This document shows positions 25,119-33,374 of a stretch of 64,000 nucleotides of DNA, one piece after another (position 1 is the stretch's first letter; the number at the start of each line of letters is the position of its first letter). The notes below the pieces were generated by a model. It was not told the DNA's origin and searched no databases. It saw only the letters and a program-made list of their open reading frames with translations. Made by a program: the position numbers and the translations under genes. The DNA comes from an uncultured Oscillibacter sp. (GTDB lineage Bacteria > Bacillota > Clostridia > Oscillospirales > Oscillospiraceae), in NCBI RefSeq assembly GCF_910579365.1, contig NZ_CAJTUX010000004.1, forward strand, positions 21,899-85,898, in the 5' to 3' direction.

Positions 25119-25922
25119 ATGATCGCGGACTTACACACCCACAGCACCGCCTCCGACGGGCAGTATACTCCAACGGAACTGGCGCGGCTGGTCAAAAACC
25201 GAGGCGCCGAGGTCTGGGCCCTGACGGACCACGACACCGTAAGCGGCTTGGAGGAGGCCGTCCGGGCCGGGGAGGCCCTGGGCCTCCGGGTCCTCCGGGG
25301 CGTCGAGCTGGGGGCCGCCGAGTACAGCGGACTCCACATTCTGGGCTATGGCTTCGACCCTGCGGGGCTTGCGCCGCTTTGCCTCCGGCTGAAGCAGGGC
25401 CGGGACCAGCGAAAGCACCACATCCTCGCCTTTCTGCGGGAAAAGGGCCTGCCCCTGACCCTGGAGGAGGTGGAGGAAATCGCCGGAGGGGACATCATCG
25501 CCCGTCCTCACTTTGCCCAGGCCCTGGTGCGCCGGGGCTGGGCCGCCTCCAACCAGGAGGCTTTCAGCCGCTATCTGGCCACGCCGGAGTTCCGCCAAAA
25601 GGTCAAGCGCTTTAAGGCGGACGCCCGCACCTGCGTGGAGACCGTCAAACGCGCCGGGGGAAAGGCCGCCCTGGCCCACCCCTATCAGACCGGCCTGGAG
25701 GACGAACCGCTGGAGGCGCTGGTCCGCGCCCTGACAGACTGCGGCCTGGACGCCATCGAGTGCCATTATCCCAAGTACACGCCGGAGCAGGAAGCCTTCT
25801 ACCTCCGCCTGGCGGAGAAGTACCATCTCCACGTCACCGGAGGCAGCGACTTCCACGGGGAACGGGTGAAGCCGGACGTCTCCCTCGCCGCCGTACCTCT
25901 GGAGCTGGATTGGCTGCTTTGA
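25119..25922 (+). CDS. PHP-domain metal-dependent phosphoesterase (YciV/RNase AM-like)
   Basis: 267 residues with the full PHP metal set: DLHTHSTASDG at the start, LTDHDTVSG, GVELGA, RPHFAQALV, LAHPYQ and the final GGSDFHG. Relatives include 5'-3' nucleases that clear short RNAs or nucleoside 3',5'-bisphosphates. The ATG at 25119 follows GAGAGG; an in-frame TTG at 25098 is upstream of it and is rejected. It lies about 50 bases after the helicase gene in the same direction, so both may serve RNA turnover; that link is inference. Confidence 0.9.
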   Translation: MIADLHTHSTASDGQYTPTELARLVKNRGAEVWALTDHDTVSGLEEAVRAGEALGLRVLRGVELGAAEYSGLHILGYGFDPAGLAPLCLRLKQGRDQRKHHILAFLREKGLPLTLEEVEEIAGGDIIARPHFAQALVRRGWAASNQEAFSRYLATPEFRQKVKRFKADARTCVETVKRAGGKAALAHPYQTGLEDEPLEALVRALTDCGLDAIECHYPKYTPEQEAFYLRLAEKYHLHVTGGSDFHGERVKPDVSLAAVPLELDWLL

Positions 25923-25952
25923 GGAAAGCGGCTTCTCTCCCCTCAAAAGCCA

Positions 25953-25992
25953 GGAAGCCCTGGGGCGCAAGGCCCCAGGGCTTCCCTTCTCT
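25953..25992 (+). terminator. Terminator after the PHP gene
   Basis: Arms GGAAGCCCTGGGGC / GCCCCAGGGCTTCC with a short loop (GCAAG region), followed by CTTCTCTTT. On the other strand it could also end the malY-transporter-RidA-glutaredoxin transcript. Confidence 0.82.
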
Positions 25993-26099
25993 TTATATCG
26001 CAGAACGGAACACGCCGCAAGCGCAAACCGCCGCTTTGCCGCCCGAAATGGGAGACGCGGGGGAATGGGCATAAACTTGGATCGGTCTCTCTCCGCGCC

Positions 26100-26363
26100 T
26101 CAGCCGGCGAAGCGCTTCAGAACCGCGTCCAAATCCCGGGTGGCGGTCCCATCTTCCAGGACAAGGCAGGGGATTCCAATGCCGCCGTTCTCCCGGATAT
26201 CGGCATAGGCGGGGCTGTCCTGCCGCAGGGACAGATAGACCTTCAGGTCCGGCAGGCTGGCGGAGAGGTTTTTGAAGTCGATCTCCGCTTTCGCCTCGCT
26301 GAGACGGTTCAGGGCGTACAGGGTATCCGGGCACAGGTGGCTTCCAATCACAGTTACTTTCAT
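26100..26363 (-). CDS. Glutaredoxin-like protein with CPDT motif
   Basis: 87 residues with a thioredoxin-like fold: VTVIGSHLCPDTLYAL holds a single redox Cys in CPDT (monothiol form of CxxC), and GIGIPCLVLEDG carries the cis-Pro loop with a second Cys. It belongs to the glutaredoxin-related group (COG4545-like). AGGAGA precedes the ATG. It is the last gene of the sigma-54-driven unit, after RidA. A role in thiol handling during cysteine use fits the context but is inferred. Confidence 0.82.
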   Translation of the reverse strand: MKVTVIGSHLCPDTLYALNRLSEAKAEIDFKNLSASLPDLKVYLSLRQDSPAYADIRENGGIGIPCLVLEDGTATRDLDAVLKRFAG

Positions 26364-26420
26364 GGGAATGTCTCCTTTTTACTTGATTATTTTATTGCAT
26401 GAACGACGGCCTGCGCCGGG

Positions 26421-26789
26421 TTACTTGACCGCGATGGCCTCGATTTCACACAGGACGCCCTTGGGCAGGTCCTTCACCGCCACGCAGGAGCGGGCGGGCT
26501 TGGAGATGAAATATCTGGCGTAGACCTCGTTGAACGCGGCAAAGTCCCCCATGTCGGCCAGGAAGCAGGTGGTCTTGAAGACCTTGTCAAAGCCGGCGCC
26601 GGCGCTCTCCAGAATGGCGCCCACGTTTTTGCAGCTCTGCTCCGCCTGGGCGGCGATGCCGGCGGGAACCTCGCCGGTGGCGGGGTCCACAGGAATTTGG
26701 CCGGAGGTGAAGACCAGGCCGTTTACTTCATAGCCCTGAGAATAAGGGCCGATGGCGCCGGGGGCATTCTTGGTTTCCAATACGTTCAT
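26421..26789 (-). CDS. ridA: RidA-family enamine/imine deaminase
   Basis: 122 residues, full RidA length. AIGPYSQGYEVNGLVFTSGQIPVDPATG and the final KPARSCVAVKDLPKG (substrate Arg) are diagnostic; the conserved Glu near the C-terminus is in CEIEAIA. RidA hydrolyses 2-aminoacrylate, the reactive product of PLP-dependent cysteine and serine lyases. Its place between a MalY-type C-S lyase/transporter pair and a glutaredoxin gene matches that role exactly. It starts 32 bases after the transporter gene. Confidence 0.95.
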   Translation of the reverse strand: MNVLETKNAPGAIGPYSQGYEVNGLVFTSGQIPVDPATGEVPAGIAAQAEQSCKNVGAILESAGAGFDKVFKTTCFLADMGDFAAFNEVYARYFISKPARSCVAVKDLPKGVLCEIEAIAVK

Positions 26790-26821
26790 GGTGACAAACT
26801 CCTTCGATTGTTTTATGGTTT

Positions 26822-28081
26822 TTATGTCCGCTCACAGGCCGTCAGCTTCTTCTCCAGCCAGTCCTTGCCCTCCACCAGCCGGGTGACGATCATGGAGGCG
26901 ATGGTATCCCCGGCGGCGTTGAGGCAGGTGGCGGCGGGATCGAAGAGGAAGCCCAGGGTGGCGATGAGGGGGAACGCCTCTGCGGGGAAACCGAACATGC
27001 TGACGATCAGTATCTCCCCCACCAGACCGCCGCCGGGAGCCCCGGAGAGGACGAAGGCGCTGAGGATGGCCACAGCAATGGCCATGGCATAGGTGCCCGC
27101 TCCGGTGAACGGCATGTTAAAAATGCCGAACAGGAAGGCGATCTTCACAATGGAGCTGAGGACGGAACCGTCCATGTGCATGGTGCAGCCCATGGGCAGT
27201 ACCAGGTCGCTGACGTCCTTGGGCACGCCGATGTTGTCGCAGGCCTTCTTATTTACCGGCAGGGTGGCGGCGGAGCTCTGGGTGGCAAAGGCGGTAACGG
27301 CGGGGGTGAAGATGTATTTCAGCATACGCGAGAGACCGGCCTTCCCTCCGGCAAACAGGGCGTACAGAGGGAAGAAAATTACCACGTACAGCAGGCACAG
27401 GGGATAGTACACCACCATGGACCGCCCGTAATCGCTGAGGAGCTGGGGGCCGAACTCGCCGATGAGGTTGGCAAAATACGCGCCCAGTCCCAAGGGGGCG
27501 ATGGTCATGATGACGCCCACGAATTTCATGATGATGTCATTGAGGTTCATCAGCAGTTTCCCAACGGGGCTGCTCTCTCCGCCGCAGGAGGCCGCGCAGA
27601 AGCCGGTGATGATGGCGAAGATGATAAGGGGCAGCATGTGGGACTTGCTCCAAAGCTCCGGGAAATCGCTGACCGTCAGGGAGCCCACGATCATCTGGGC
27701 GGCGGTCTGGGCCTCTCCCACCTCGGCGGCGGCCAGCTGGATGTTGGTCCCGGCGGAGGGGCTGAACAGGTTCACCCAGATAAGGACACAGGCGGCGGCC
27801 ACCGCTCCCGTGCCCAGGAAGGTGGCCACGGTGCCCCCCAGAATCTTCCCCAGGCGGTTCATATTCGCCATGCTGCCCACGGCGCAGGTGATGGACACAA
27901 AGACCAGCGGCACCACAATGGTAAAGAGCAGGTTCAGGAAAATGTCGCCCACAGGCTTCAAGGTCTGGCCCAGTCCGGGGGAGATCACGCCGATCAGGGA
28001 ACCGGCGGCGATGCCGCCAAGAAGGAGGATGGGGGTCTTATACTGCTGCCAAAGAGTCTGCTTTCCAGTTTGCGTAGCCAT
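26822..28081 (-). CDS. Dicarboxylate/amino acid:cation symporter (DAACS family)
   Basis: 419 residues with about eight transmembrane segments and re-entrant loops of the GltPh fold: GVISPGLGQTLKPVGDIFLNLL, a Ser-rich hairpin AFATQSSAATLPVN, the cation-site PMGCTMHMDGS (NMDGT-like, here with HMDGS), and SGAPGGGLV. Members take up glutamate, aspartate, serine, threonine or cystine (TcyP group). The operon context (MalY, RidA, cysteine desulfidase regulon) suggests cystine or a related amino acid; the substrate is inferred. GGAGA lies before ATG 28081. Confidence 0.93.
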   Translation of the reverse strand: MATQTGKQTLWQQYKTPILLLGGIAAGSLIGVISPGLGQTLKPVGDIFLNLLFTIVVPLVFVSITCAVGSMANMNRLGKILGGTVATFLGTGAVAAACVLIWVNLFSPSAGTNIQLAAAEVGEAQTAAQMIVGSLTVSDFPELWSKSHMLPLIIFAIITGFCAASCGGESSPVGKLLMNLNDIIMKFVGVIMTIAPLGLGAYFANLIGEFGPQLLSDYGRSMVVYYPLCLLYVVIFFPLYALFAGGKAGLSRMLKYIFTPAVTAFATQSSAATLPVNKKACDNIGVPKDVSDLVLPMGCTMHMDGSVLSSIVKIAFLFGIFNMPFTGAGTYAMAIAVAILSAFVLSGAPGGGLVGEILIVSMFGFPAEAFPLIATLGFLFDPAATCLNAAGDTIASMIVTRLVEGKDWLEKKLTACERT

Positions 28082-28141
28082 GATAACATCTCCATTTCTC
28101 GTTTCTTTTGTGCCTTGTTTCGTCTGGGGGAAGCGGGGGGA

Positions 28142-29311
28142 TTACAGGCCGTTGACGGCGGCCTCCAGCTGGTGGAGCGCCCGCTCCAGCACGCTCCGGG
28201 GACAGGCGGCGTTGAGCCGCATGAAGCCGTTCAGGCTCCTTCCAAACGCGCAGCCGTCGTTCAGCCCCAGCCGGGCCCTTTCGATCATGAAGTCGTGAAG
28301 CTCCTGATTGTTCAGGCCCAGCTCCCGGCAGTCCAGCCACATGAGATAGGTGGCGTCGGGGGCGTGGGTCTTGACTCGGGGGATGTGACGCCGGCAGTAG
28401 TTCACCACGAGGTCGAAGTTGTCTGAGAGATAGGGCAGCAGCTGGTCCAGCCACTCCTCCCCCTCCCGGAAGGCCGTCTCCACGGCGGTAACGGAGAAGG
28501 CGTTGTTCCGGTGGATGTCCATGTTCATCCAGAAGCGGTCAAACGTCTCCTTCATATGCCGGTCGGGAAACACCACCGTGCTGGCCTGGAGGCCCGCCAG
28601 ATTGAAGGTCTTGGTGGCGGAGATGCCGGTGACCACGTTGGCGGCGATCTCCGGGGACAAGGAGGCGGTGGGAATGTGCTTCTTTCCGTGGAAGATCAGG
28701 TCGGAGTGAATCTCGTCGCTGACCACCAGGACGCGGTGCTTTAAGCACAGCTCCATCATCCGGCGCAGCTCCTCCTCCTTCCAGACCATGCCCAGGGGAT
28801 TATGGGGGCTGCACAGCAGGAACAGGTCCGCGTCCCGGAGCTTCGCCTCGAAGTCCTCCCAGTCCACCGTCCATTCCCCGTCCCGCTCCAGCATCTGGTT
28901 CTCCAGGACCCTCCGCCCGGCGAACTCGGTCATGTCGTAGAACTCGCCGTAGACTGGGGTCTGAATCAGGACGCTGCCGCCCTGGGGCGTGTAGAGCTGC
29001 ACCATGGCGGAGAGGGTCTGAACCACACCCAGGCAGAAGCTCATGAGGCTCGTGTCCGGGGTCCAGCCGTTCCGGCGGCTCTGCCAGTCCCGGACGGCCT
29101 CGAAATAGCTGTCCGGCCGGGCGGTGTAGCCCCAGATGCCCTCCTCCGCCCGCCGCTTCAGCGCATCGATGACAGGCTGGGCGGTCTTGAAGTCCATGTC
29201 CGCGATCCACAGGGGAATCACGTCGTCCCTGCCGAACTTCTTGACCCGCTCGTCGTACTTGGCGGAGAGGTTCCCGGTCCGGTCCACCACTTGGTCAAAA
29301 TCGTATCGCAT
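28142..29311 (-). CDS. MalY/PatB-type aminotransferase, probable cystathionine beta-lyase
   Basis: 389 residues of PLP fold-type I. MRYDFDQVVDR and WIADMDFKTAQPVIDALKRRA are the standard MalY/PatB N-terminus. CSPHNPLGMVW, VSDEIHSDLIF and the PLP-Lys region SATKTFNLAGLQ follow. Such enzymes split cystathionine, cystine or cysteine conjugates to release H2S or thiols, pyruvate and ammonia. ATG 29311 is preceded by AAAGGAAG; an extension to 29440 would cross the sigma-54 promoter and is rejected. It is the first gene of a four-gene unit. Confidence 0.93.
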   Translation of the reverse strand: MRYDFDQVVDRTGNLSAKYDERVKKFGRDDVIPLWIADMDFKTAQPVIDALKRRAEEGIWGYTARPDSYFEAVRDWQSRRNGWTPDTSLMSFCLGVVQTLSAMVQLYTPQGGSVLIQTPVYGEFYDMTEFAGRRVLENQMLERDGEWTVDWEDFEAKLRDADLFLLCSPHNPLGMVWKEEELRRMMELCLKHRVLVVSDEIHSDLIFHGKKHIPTASLSPEIAANVVTGISATKTFNLAGLQASTVVFPDRHMKETFDRFWMNMDIHRNNAFSVTAVETAFREGEEWLDQLLPYLSDNFDLVVNYCRRHIPRVKTHAPDATYLMWLDCRELGLNNQELHDFMIERARLGLNDGCAFGRSLNGFMRLNAACPRSVLERALHQLEAAVNGL

Positions 29312-29367
29312 ACTCTCGCTTCCTTTCTGTATGAATCGTATGTCCGCGTCGTTTGGCAAATTATTAT

Positions 29368-29384
29368 AGCAATAATCGTGCCAA
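29368..29384 (-). promoter_or_regulatory. Sigma-54 promoter of the malY-type operon
   Basis: Minus strand TTGGCACG-ATTA-TTGCT: the -24 GG and -12 GC have the exact spacing of the sigma-54 consensus TGGCAC-N5-TTGCW. It is about 57 bases before the start of the MalY-type gene, and a sigma-54 activator is the next gene upstream. Confidence 0.85.
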
Positions 29385-29440
29385 ATCAGACGAGCCGAAC
29401 GTGTTTGCCGGAAAATTCCAGCGGATTTAGAGGGACGCAC

Positions 29441-29490
29441 AAAACCCCCAGGACGGATTCAGCAAATTGCCAAGGTCCATCCCGGGGGTT
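29441..29490 (-). terminator. Terminator of the sigma-54 activator gene
   Basis: Minus-strand arms AACCCCC and GGGGGTT, extended inward by GGA/GGAC pairings, followed by TTGTG. It separates the activator gene from the sigma-54 promoter that follows. Confidence 0.65.
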
Positions 29491-29535
29491 CACGCAGGAG
29501 GAAATCCTGCTCCCGCTTTGCGGCGGGCCGCCTTT

Positions 29536-29543
29536 TGGTTAAA
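29536..29543. promoter_or_regulatory. Candidate upstream activator site
   Basis: TGGTTAAA here is the reverse complement of TTTAACCA, which also occurs next to the other sigma-54 promoter (31642-31649). It lies about 155 bases upstream of the malY-side -24 element, a typical enhancer distance. Confidence 0.35.
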
Positions 29544-29566
29544 CTTGATATATTGGTCAAATAAGT

Positions 29567-31606
29567 TTATCTTTGACCCATTTCCCAGAGCGCCCGCCCC
29601 TTGCCGGTCAGGCGGCTGCCGCCGCGGCCCCGGCTGACCCGGACCAGCCCCCGGGCCGCCATGTCCGACAGGATGTCCCGCACCTCCCTCTGGGAGAGGG
29701 GGATGTGCGCTTCCCGGGCTTTTTGCAGCAGCGCTTCCCGGCCTGTGGAGGCGCCGGACTCGGAGGCGGCGTAAAGCTGGGAAAGGATAAAGGAAAAGCC
29801 GTCGGAGACCTCCGCCTCCGCCGGAGCGGAGGGGCGCGGAACGCCGGAGAGGAACAGCGTGGGGGGCAGGTCCTCCAGGCCAATGTCCGGATGGCCGGTA
29901 TAGATGAAGTACTCCACGGCGTTCCGCAGCTCCCGGATATTGCCCGGCCAGGTGTGGCGGCGGAAGAAGTCCTTCACCGGCTCCGTCAGACGGAAGGAGC
30001 CTCCCAACTCCCGGCGGAAATGCTCCGTCAGCAAAAAAATGTCGCCGCCCCGCTCCGTCAGGGGCGGAATCAGAGCGGGGAGCGTGCTGAGCCGGTAGTA
30101 CAGGTCCCGGCGGAAGGAGCCCTCCCGGACCTTCTGCTCCAGGGCCTCGTTGGTGGCGGAAACCACGCGGACGTCCACATGGATAATCCGGTTTCCCCCT
30201 ACCCGCATGACCTCCCGCTCCTGGAGCGCCCGGAGAAGCTTGATCTGAAGGGCGGGGCTCATGCCCTCCACCTCATCCAAAAACAGCGTGCCCGCGTGGG
30301 CCAACTCGAAGAGGCCGGGCCGCCCGCCCTTCTTCGCCCCGGTAAAGGCCCCCTCCTCGTATCCGAACAGCTCGCTCTCCAGCAGGTTCTCCGGGAAGGC
30401 CGCCACATTGATGGCCACAAAGGGGCCCTCCGCCCGGCGGCTGGCCTGATGGACGGCGTGGGCAAAGAGCTCCTTGCCGGTGCCCGTCTCGCCGATCAGC
30501 AGCACCGGACTCTCGCTGCGGGCCATGCGGCTCAGGGTATCCTTGGTCTTTCGAATCGCCTCCGACTGGCCCACGACGTCGGCGAAGCTGTACTTCGCGC
30601 AGTGACCCTTGTGGAAGAGCTGGCTGCGCAGCTCGCTCTGCCGGGCCTCAACGTCGTTGAACCGCTGGAGCAGGGCGAAGGCCCCGATGCAGGCGTTCTG
30701 CCGGATCACCGGAACCACCTCCACGCTGAGGTTTACGCCGCTGACCTTGACGGCCTTCACCGGCAAGGTCTGGCGGCTTTGCAGGCATCGGGCGAAGGGG
30801 ATGTAGGGAAACACCTCCTCGCACCGCCGGCCCTGCACCAGGGAGGCGCTGACCAGGGTCATCTCCTCGGCGTGGCGGCTGCACGCGAAGATCTCCCCCT
30901 TTTCATTGACGCCCACCACGCCGTCCTCCAGGCTCTCCATTAAAATATGGAACTGGCTCTCCAGGCGGATGGACCGGGCGAACATCCGGTCAAAGCTGTA
31001 GTTGCTGGTGGCCACCGCCTGGGCATACTCCTGAAAGGCGGGCCCCTCCAGCAGGGACTCCAGCCCCAGCCGGAGGGCAATCTCAATCATCATGCCCGAG
31101 GTGCACACCCGCTGGCCCAAGTCGATGACCGTCTCCATCCCCGGAGGGACGTAGCGCAGCTCGTCCGGCGTGACGGCAATGTGAACATCCGGAACCTCCG
31201 GTGCGCCGGGGTAGAAGGGAATCCAATGAATATGGGTGATGCCGAACTGCTCCAGCTGGGCGATGGCCTCCCGCGCCATGGTCTGGGTCATGTTGACAAA
31301 CAGCACCCGGCTGCCCGCCGGGAGCTCCTTCAGCCTGCGCAGCTCGCTCCAGCGGAAGGACACCTCGATGGCCATGGTCTGGCTGTCGATGGGAATGTGC
31401 CGCATCAGCTCCTCCGGAGAGCCGTAGGCGTCGGTGGAGGCTACGAACAGGTCCGCCCGGTCCAGCACCCCGGCGGCGCTGCCATCCAGCATGGAGAAGA
31501 CGGAGATGTCCGCCGCATCCGCGAACAGCTTGGCAATGTCGGATTTGTAGGACTCCCCCGCCCTGGGGTCCAGGGCGATGACGGAAATTTTCTTTTTGGG
31601 CGGCAT
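29567..31606 (-). CDS. Sigma-54-dependent transcriptional activator (CdsR-like)
   Basis: 679 residues. The N-terminal 190 residues resemble a PrpR-N/effector-binding domain (VIALDPRAGESYKSDIAKLF). A PAS-like segment follows at about 215-320 (ESLEDGVVGVNEKGEIFACS). The AAA+ core has Walker A GETGTGKE, the sigma-54 contact loop GAFTGA, Walker B TLFLDEVEG and the R-finger region RRDLYYRLSTLP. The C-terminus is a winged-helix-like segment rather than a clear Fis HTH. It lies between two -24/-12 promoters, and the target genes are cysteine/cystathionine catabolic. C. difficile CdsR, a sigma-54 activator of the cysteine desulfidase gene, is the nearest known parallel by function and layout. Confidence 0.88.
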   Translation of the reverse strand: MPPKKKISVIALDPRAGESYKSDIAKLFADAADISVFSMLDGSAAGVLDRADLFVASTDAYGSPEELMRHIPIDSQTMAIEVSFRWSELRRLKELPAGSRVLFVNMTQTMAREAIAQLEQFGITHIHWIPFYPGAPEVPDVHIAVTPDELRYVPPGMETVIDLGQRVCTSGMMIEIALRLGLESLLEGPAFQEYAQAVATSNYSFDRMFARSIRLESQFHILMESLEDGVVGVNEKGEIFACSRHAEEMTLVSASLVQGRRCEEVFPYIPFARCLQSRQTLPVKAVKVSGVNLSVEVVPVIRQNACIGAFALLQRFNDVEARQSELRSQLFHKGHCAKYSFADVVGQSEAIRKTKDTLSRMARSESPVLLIGETGTGKELFAHAVHQASRRAEGPFVAINVAAFPENLLESELFGYEEGAFTGAKKGGRPGLFELAHAGTLFLDEVEGMSPALQIKLLRALQEREVMRVGGNRIIHVDVRVVSATNEALEQKVREGSFRRDLYYRLSTLPALIPPLTERGGDIFLLTEHFRRELGGSFRLTEPVKDFFRRHTWPGNIRELRNAVEYFIYTGHPDIGLEDLPPTLFLSGVPRPSAPAEAEVSDGFSFILSQLYAASESGASTGREALLQKAREAHIPLSQREVRDILSDMAARGLVRVSRGRGGSRLTGKGRALWEMGQR

Positions 31607-31641
31607 AGCGGTCCTCCCCTTTCCAAACTTCGACCTATTTC

Positions 31642-31657
31642 TTTAACCAGTTAACCA
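31642..31657. promoter_or_regulatory. Candidate activator binding site upstream of the desulfidase promoter
   Basis: TTTAACCAGTTAACCA contains two direct TTAACCA units nine bases apart. It lies 42 bases upstream of the -24 element and shares TTTAACCA with the site at 29536-29543. Confidence 0.4.
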
Positions 31658-31698
31658 CAAATACCGTCGGATTACAAGGGTTTTTCAGGCAAACGATC

Positions 31699-31714
31699 TG
31701 GCACAAAAATTGCT
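31699..31714 (+). promoter_or_regulatory. Sigma-54 promoter of the L-cysteine desulfidase gene
   Basis: TGGCACA-AAAA-TTGCT on the plus strand fits TGGCAC-N5-TTGCW with the correct GG-to-GC spacing. It is 60 bases before ATG 31774 and divergent from the activator gene. Confidence 0.85.
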
Positions 31715-31773
31715 TTATTAGTTCCACAAGGAAGAAAGCAAGTCCAAACCATTTGACAGAGAGGAGCATCCGT

Positions 31774-33060
31774 ATGATTACCAAAAACGAACTCATCACG
31801 CTGCTGCGCCAGGAAGTCGTTCCCGCCCTGGGCTGTACCGAGCCGGTCTGCGTGGCCCTGGCCGCCGCAGACGCCTGCCGCGCCATTGGCGGCGAAATCG
31901 TCTCCGTCAAGCTGGAGGTCAACCCCGGCATCTACAAAAACGGCATGAGCGTGGGAATTCCGGGCTTTTCCAGAGTGGGGCTGAAGTACGCCGCCGCCCT
32001 GGGCGCCAGCCTGCGCAACCCGGAGAAAGGTCTGCGGCTTCTGGAGGACCTGAACGACGCGATTTCCGCCCAAGCCGTCGCGCTGGTGGAGAACCGCCAG
32101 GTAGCGGTGTCCATCCAGCACGGAGAGGCCCAGCTCTACGCCCGGGCGGAGGTCATCACCACCGCCGGCGCGGGCCTCAGCATCATCCGGGGCACGCATT
32201 CCAACATCATCCTCACCAAGCGGAACCACGAGGTGCTGCTGGAGAAGCCCTGGTCTCCCGGGAGCGGCGACGCGCTCCATGACGGGCTGAAAACCATGAC
32301 GGTGGCGGAAATCCGGGCCCTGGTGGAGCAGTGCTCCCAGGAGGAGCTGGCCTTCATGCTGGAGGGCGTGGAACTGAACGAGGGTCTGGCGGACTACGGC
32401 CTGGAGCACGATCCCGGCATTGGCATCGCCGGGGCGCTGAAGCGGCAAATGGCCTCCGGCGACTTGGGGGACAACCTGTTCAGCCGGATCATGACCCGGG
32501 TGGCCAGCAGCGCCGAGGGGCGCATGAGCGGCTGTCCCTACGCGGTCATGAGCAGCGCAGGCAGCGGGAACCACGGCATCACCGCCGTCATCCCCGTCGC
32601 GGAGATGGCCCGGCATCTGGGCTCCTCCAGCGAGCAGCTGGTAAAGGCCCTGGCCTTTTCTCACACTCTGAACATCTACATCAAGCTCTTCACCGGGAAG
32701 CTGTCCGCCGCCTGCGGCTGCGGCGTCTCCGCCGCTACCGCCGCATCCGCCGCCATGGTCTGGCTCATGGGCGGAAGCGACGAACAGATTGGCGGGACAA
32801 TCATCAACATGAGCGGGGACCTTACCGGCATGGTCTGCGACGGCGGAAAAATAGGCTGCGCGCTGAAGCTGGCCACCGCGGCCAACGCGGCGCTGATGTG
32901 CGCCCACCTGGCTATGGAAGGCGTGGTCCTCCTGTCCACCAACGGCATCTGCGGCGCGACGCCGGAAGAGGCCATCCGCAGCATGGGCCGGGTGAGCACG
33001 CCGGGGATGGTACAAACGGACCGGACCATTCTGGAGATCATGATGGAAAAGGAGGGGTGA
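31774..33060 (+). CDS. L-cysteine desulfidase (CyuA/YhaM; serine dehydratase alpha-like family)
   Basis: 428 residues of the UPF0597/CyuA family. VVPALGCTEPVCVALAAA is the diagnostic N-terminus with candidate cluster Cys; further Cys are in AACGCGVSAA, TGMVCDGGKIGCALK and NGICGATPEE, as expected for a [4Fe-4S] enzyme that splits cysteine to H2S, pyruvate and ammonia. ATG 31774 follows AGAGGAG; an in-frame TTG at 31753 overlaps that site and is rejected. A sigma-54 promoter lies just upstream and the activator is divergent. The homologue CdsB in C. difficile is under CdsR control. Confidence 0.92.
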   Translation: MITKNELITLLRQEVVPALGCTEPVCVALAAADACRAIGGEIVSVKLEVNPGIYKNGMSVGIPGFSRVGLKYAAALGASLRNPEKGLRLLEDLNDAISAQAVALVENRQVAVSIQHGEAQLYARAEVITTAGAGLSIIRGTHSNIILTKRNHEVLLEKPWSPGSGDALHDGLKTMTVAEIRALVEQCSQEELAFMLEGVELNEGLADYGLEHDPGIGIAGALKRQMASGDLGDNLFSRIMTRVASSAEGRMSGCPYAVMSSAGSGNHGITAVIPVAEMARHLGSSSEQLVKALAFSHTLNIYIKLFTGKLSAACGCGVSAATAASAAMVWLMGGSDEQIGGTIINMSGDLTGMVCDGGKIGCALKLATAANAALMCAHLAMEGVVLLSTNGICGATPEEAIRSMGRVSTPGMVQTDRTILEIMMEKEG

Positions 33061-33080
33061 CGGCGGCGCGGAGGGCGGCC

Positions 33081-33374
33081 TTACAGATGGTGATCCCGGA
33101 GGAGGCGCTTGGCCTGCTCCCACAGCTCGTCGCTGACCGTCTGTATGACCGCCACCTTCCGCACCAGATCCGGCAGGGCGGCGGTAAGCTCCGCCTCCAC
33201 GATGGTCTCGTTGGTCAGGTCCGCCGAGGGGCACCCGGCGCACTGGCCCAGCAGCTTCACGTACAGCACGCCGTCCTCCAGGCGGTCCGCGGCGATCTCC
33301 CCGCCGTGGGCACGGAGGGCGGGACGGACCTTCTCGTCCAGCACGGCCTCAATGCGTTTCATATCCTCAGTCAT
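33081..33374 (-). CDS. NifU C-terminal-like iron-sulfur scaffold protein
   Basis: 97 residues, the size of stand-alone NifU-like proteins. VLDEKVRPALRAHGGEIAADRLEDGVLYVKLLGQCAGCPSA contains the conserved HGG and the CxxC cluster ligands (CAGC). It probably carries Fe-S clusters to targets. ATG 33374 follows GGAGG; the start overlaps the end of the MoxR-like gene by eight bases. A longer in-frame extension to 33707 is a shadow of the MoxR gene. It ends 20 bases from the end of the convergent desulfidase gene, an Fe-S enzyme, which may be coincidence. Confidence 0.88.
   Translation of the reverse strand: MTEDMKRIEAVLDEKVRPALRAHGGEIAADRLEDGVLYVKLLGQCAGCPSADLTNETIVEAELTAALPDLVRKVAVIQTVSDELWEQAKRLLRDHHL

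Noticed and set aside
28142..29440. Longer MalY-type protein starting at 29440
   Set aside because: The extra 43 codons cross the sigma-54 promoter and show no family similarity; ATG 29311 has a ribosome binding site.
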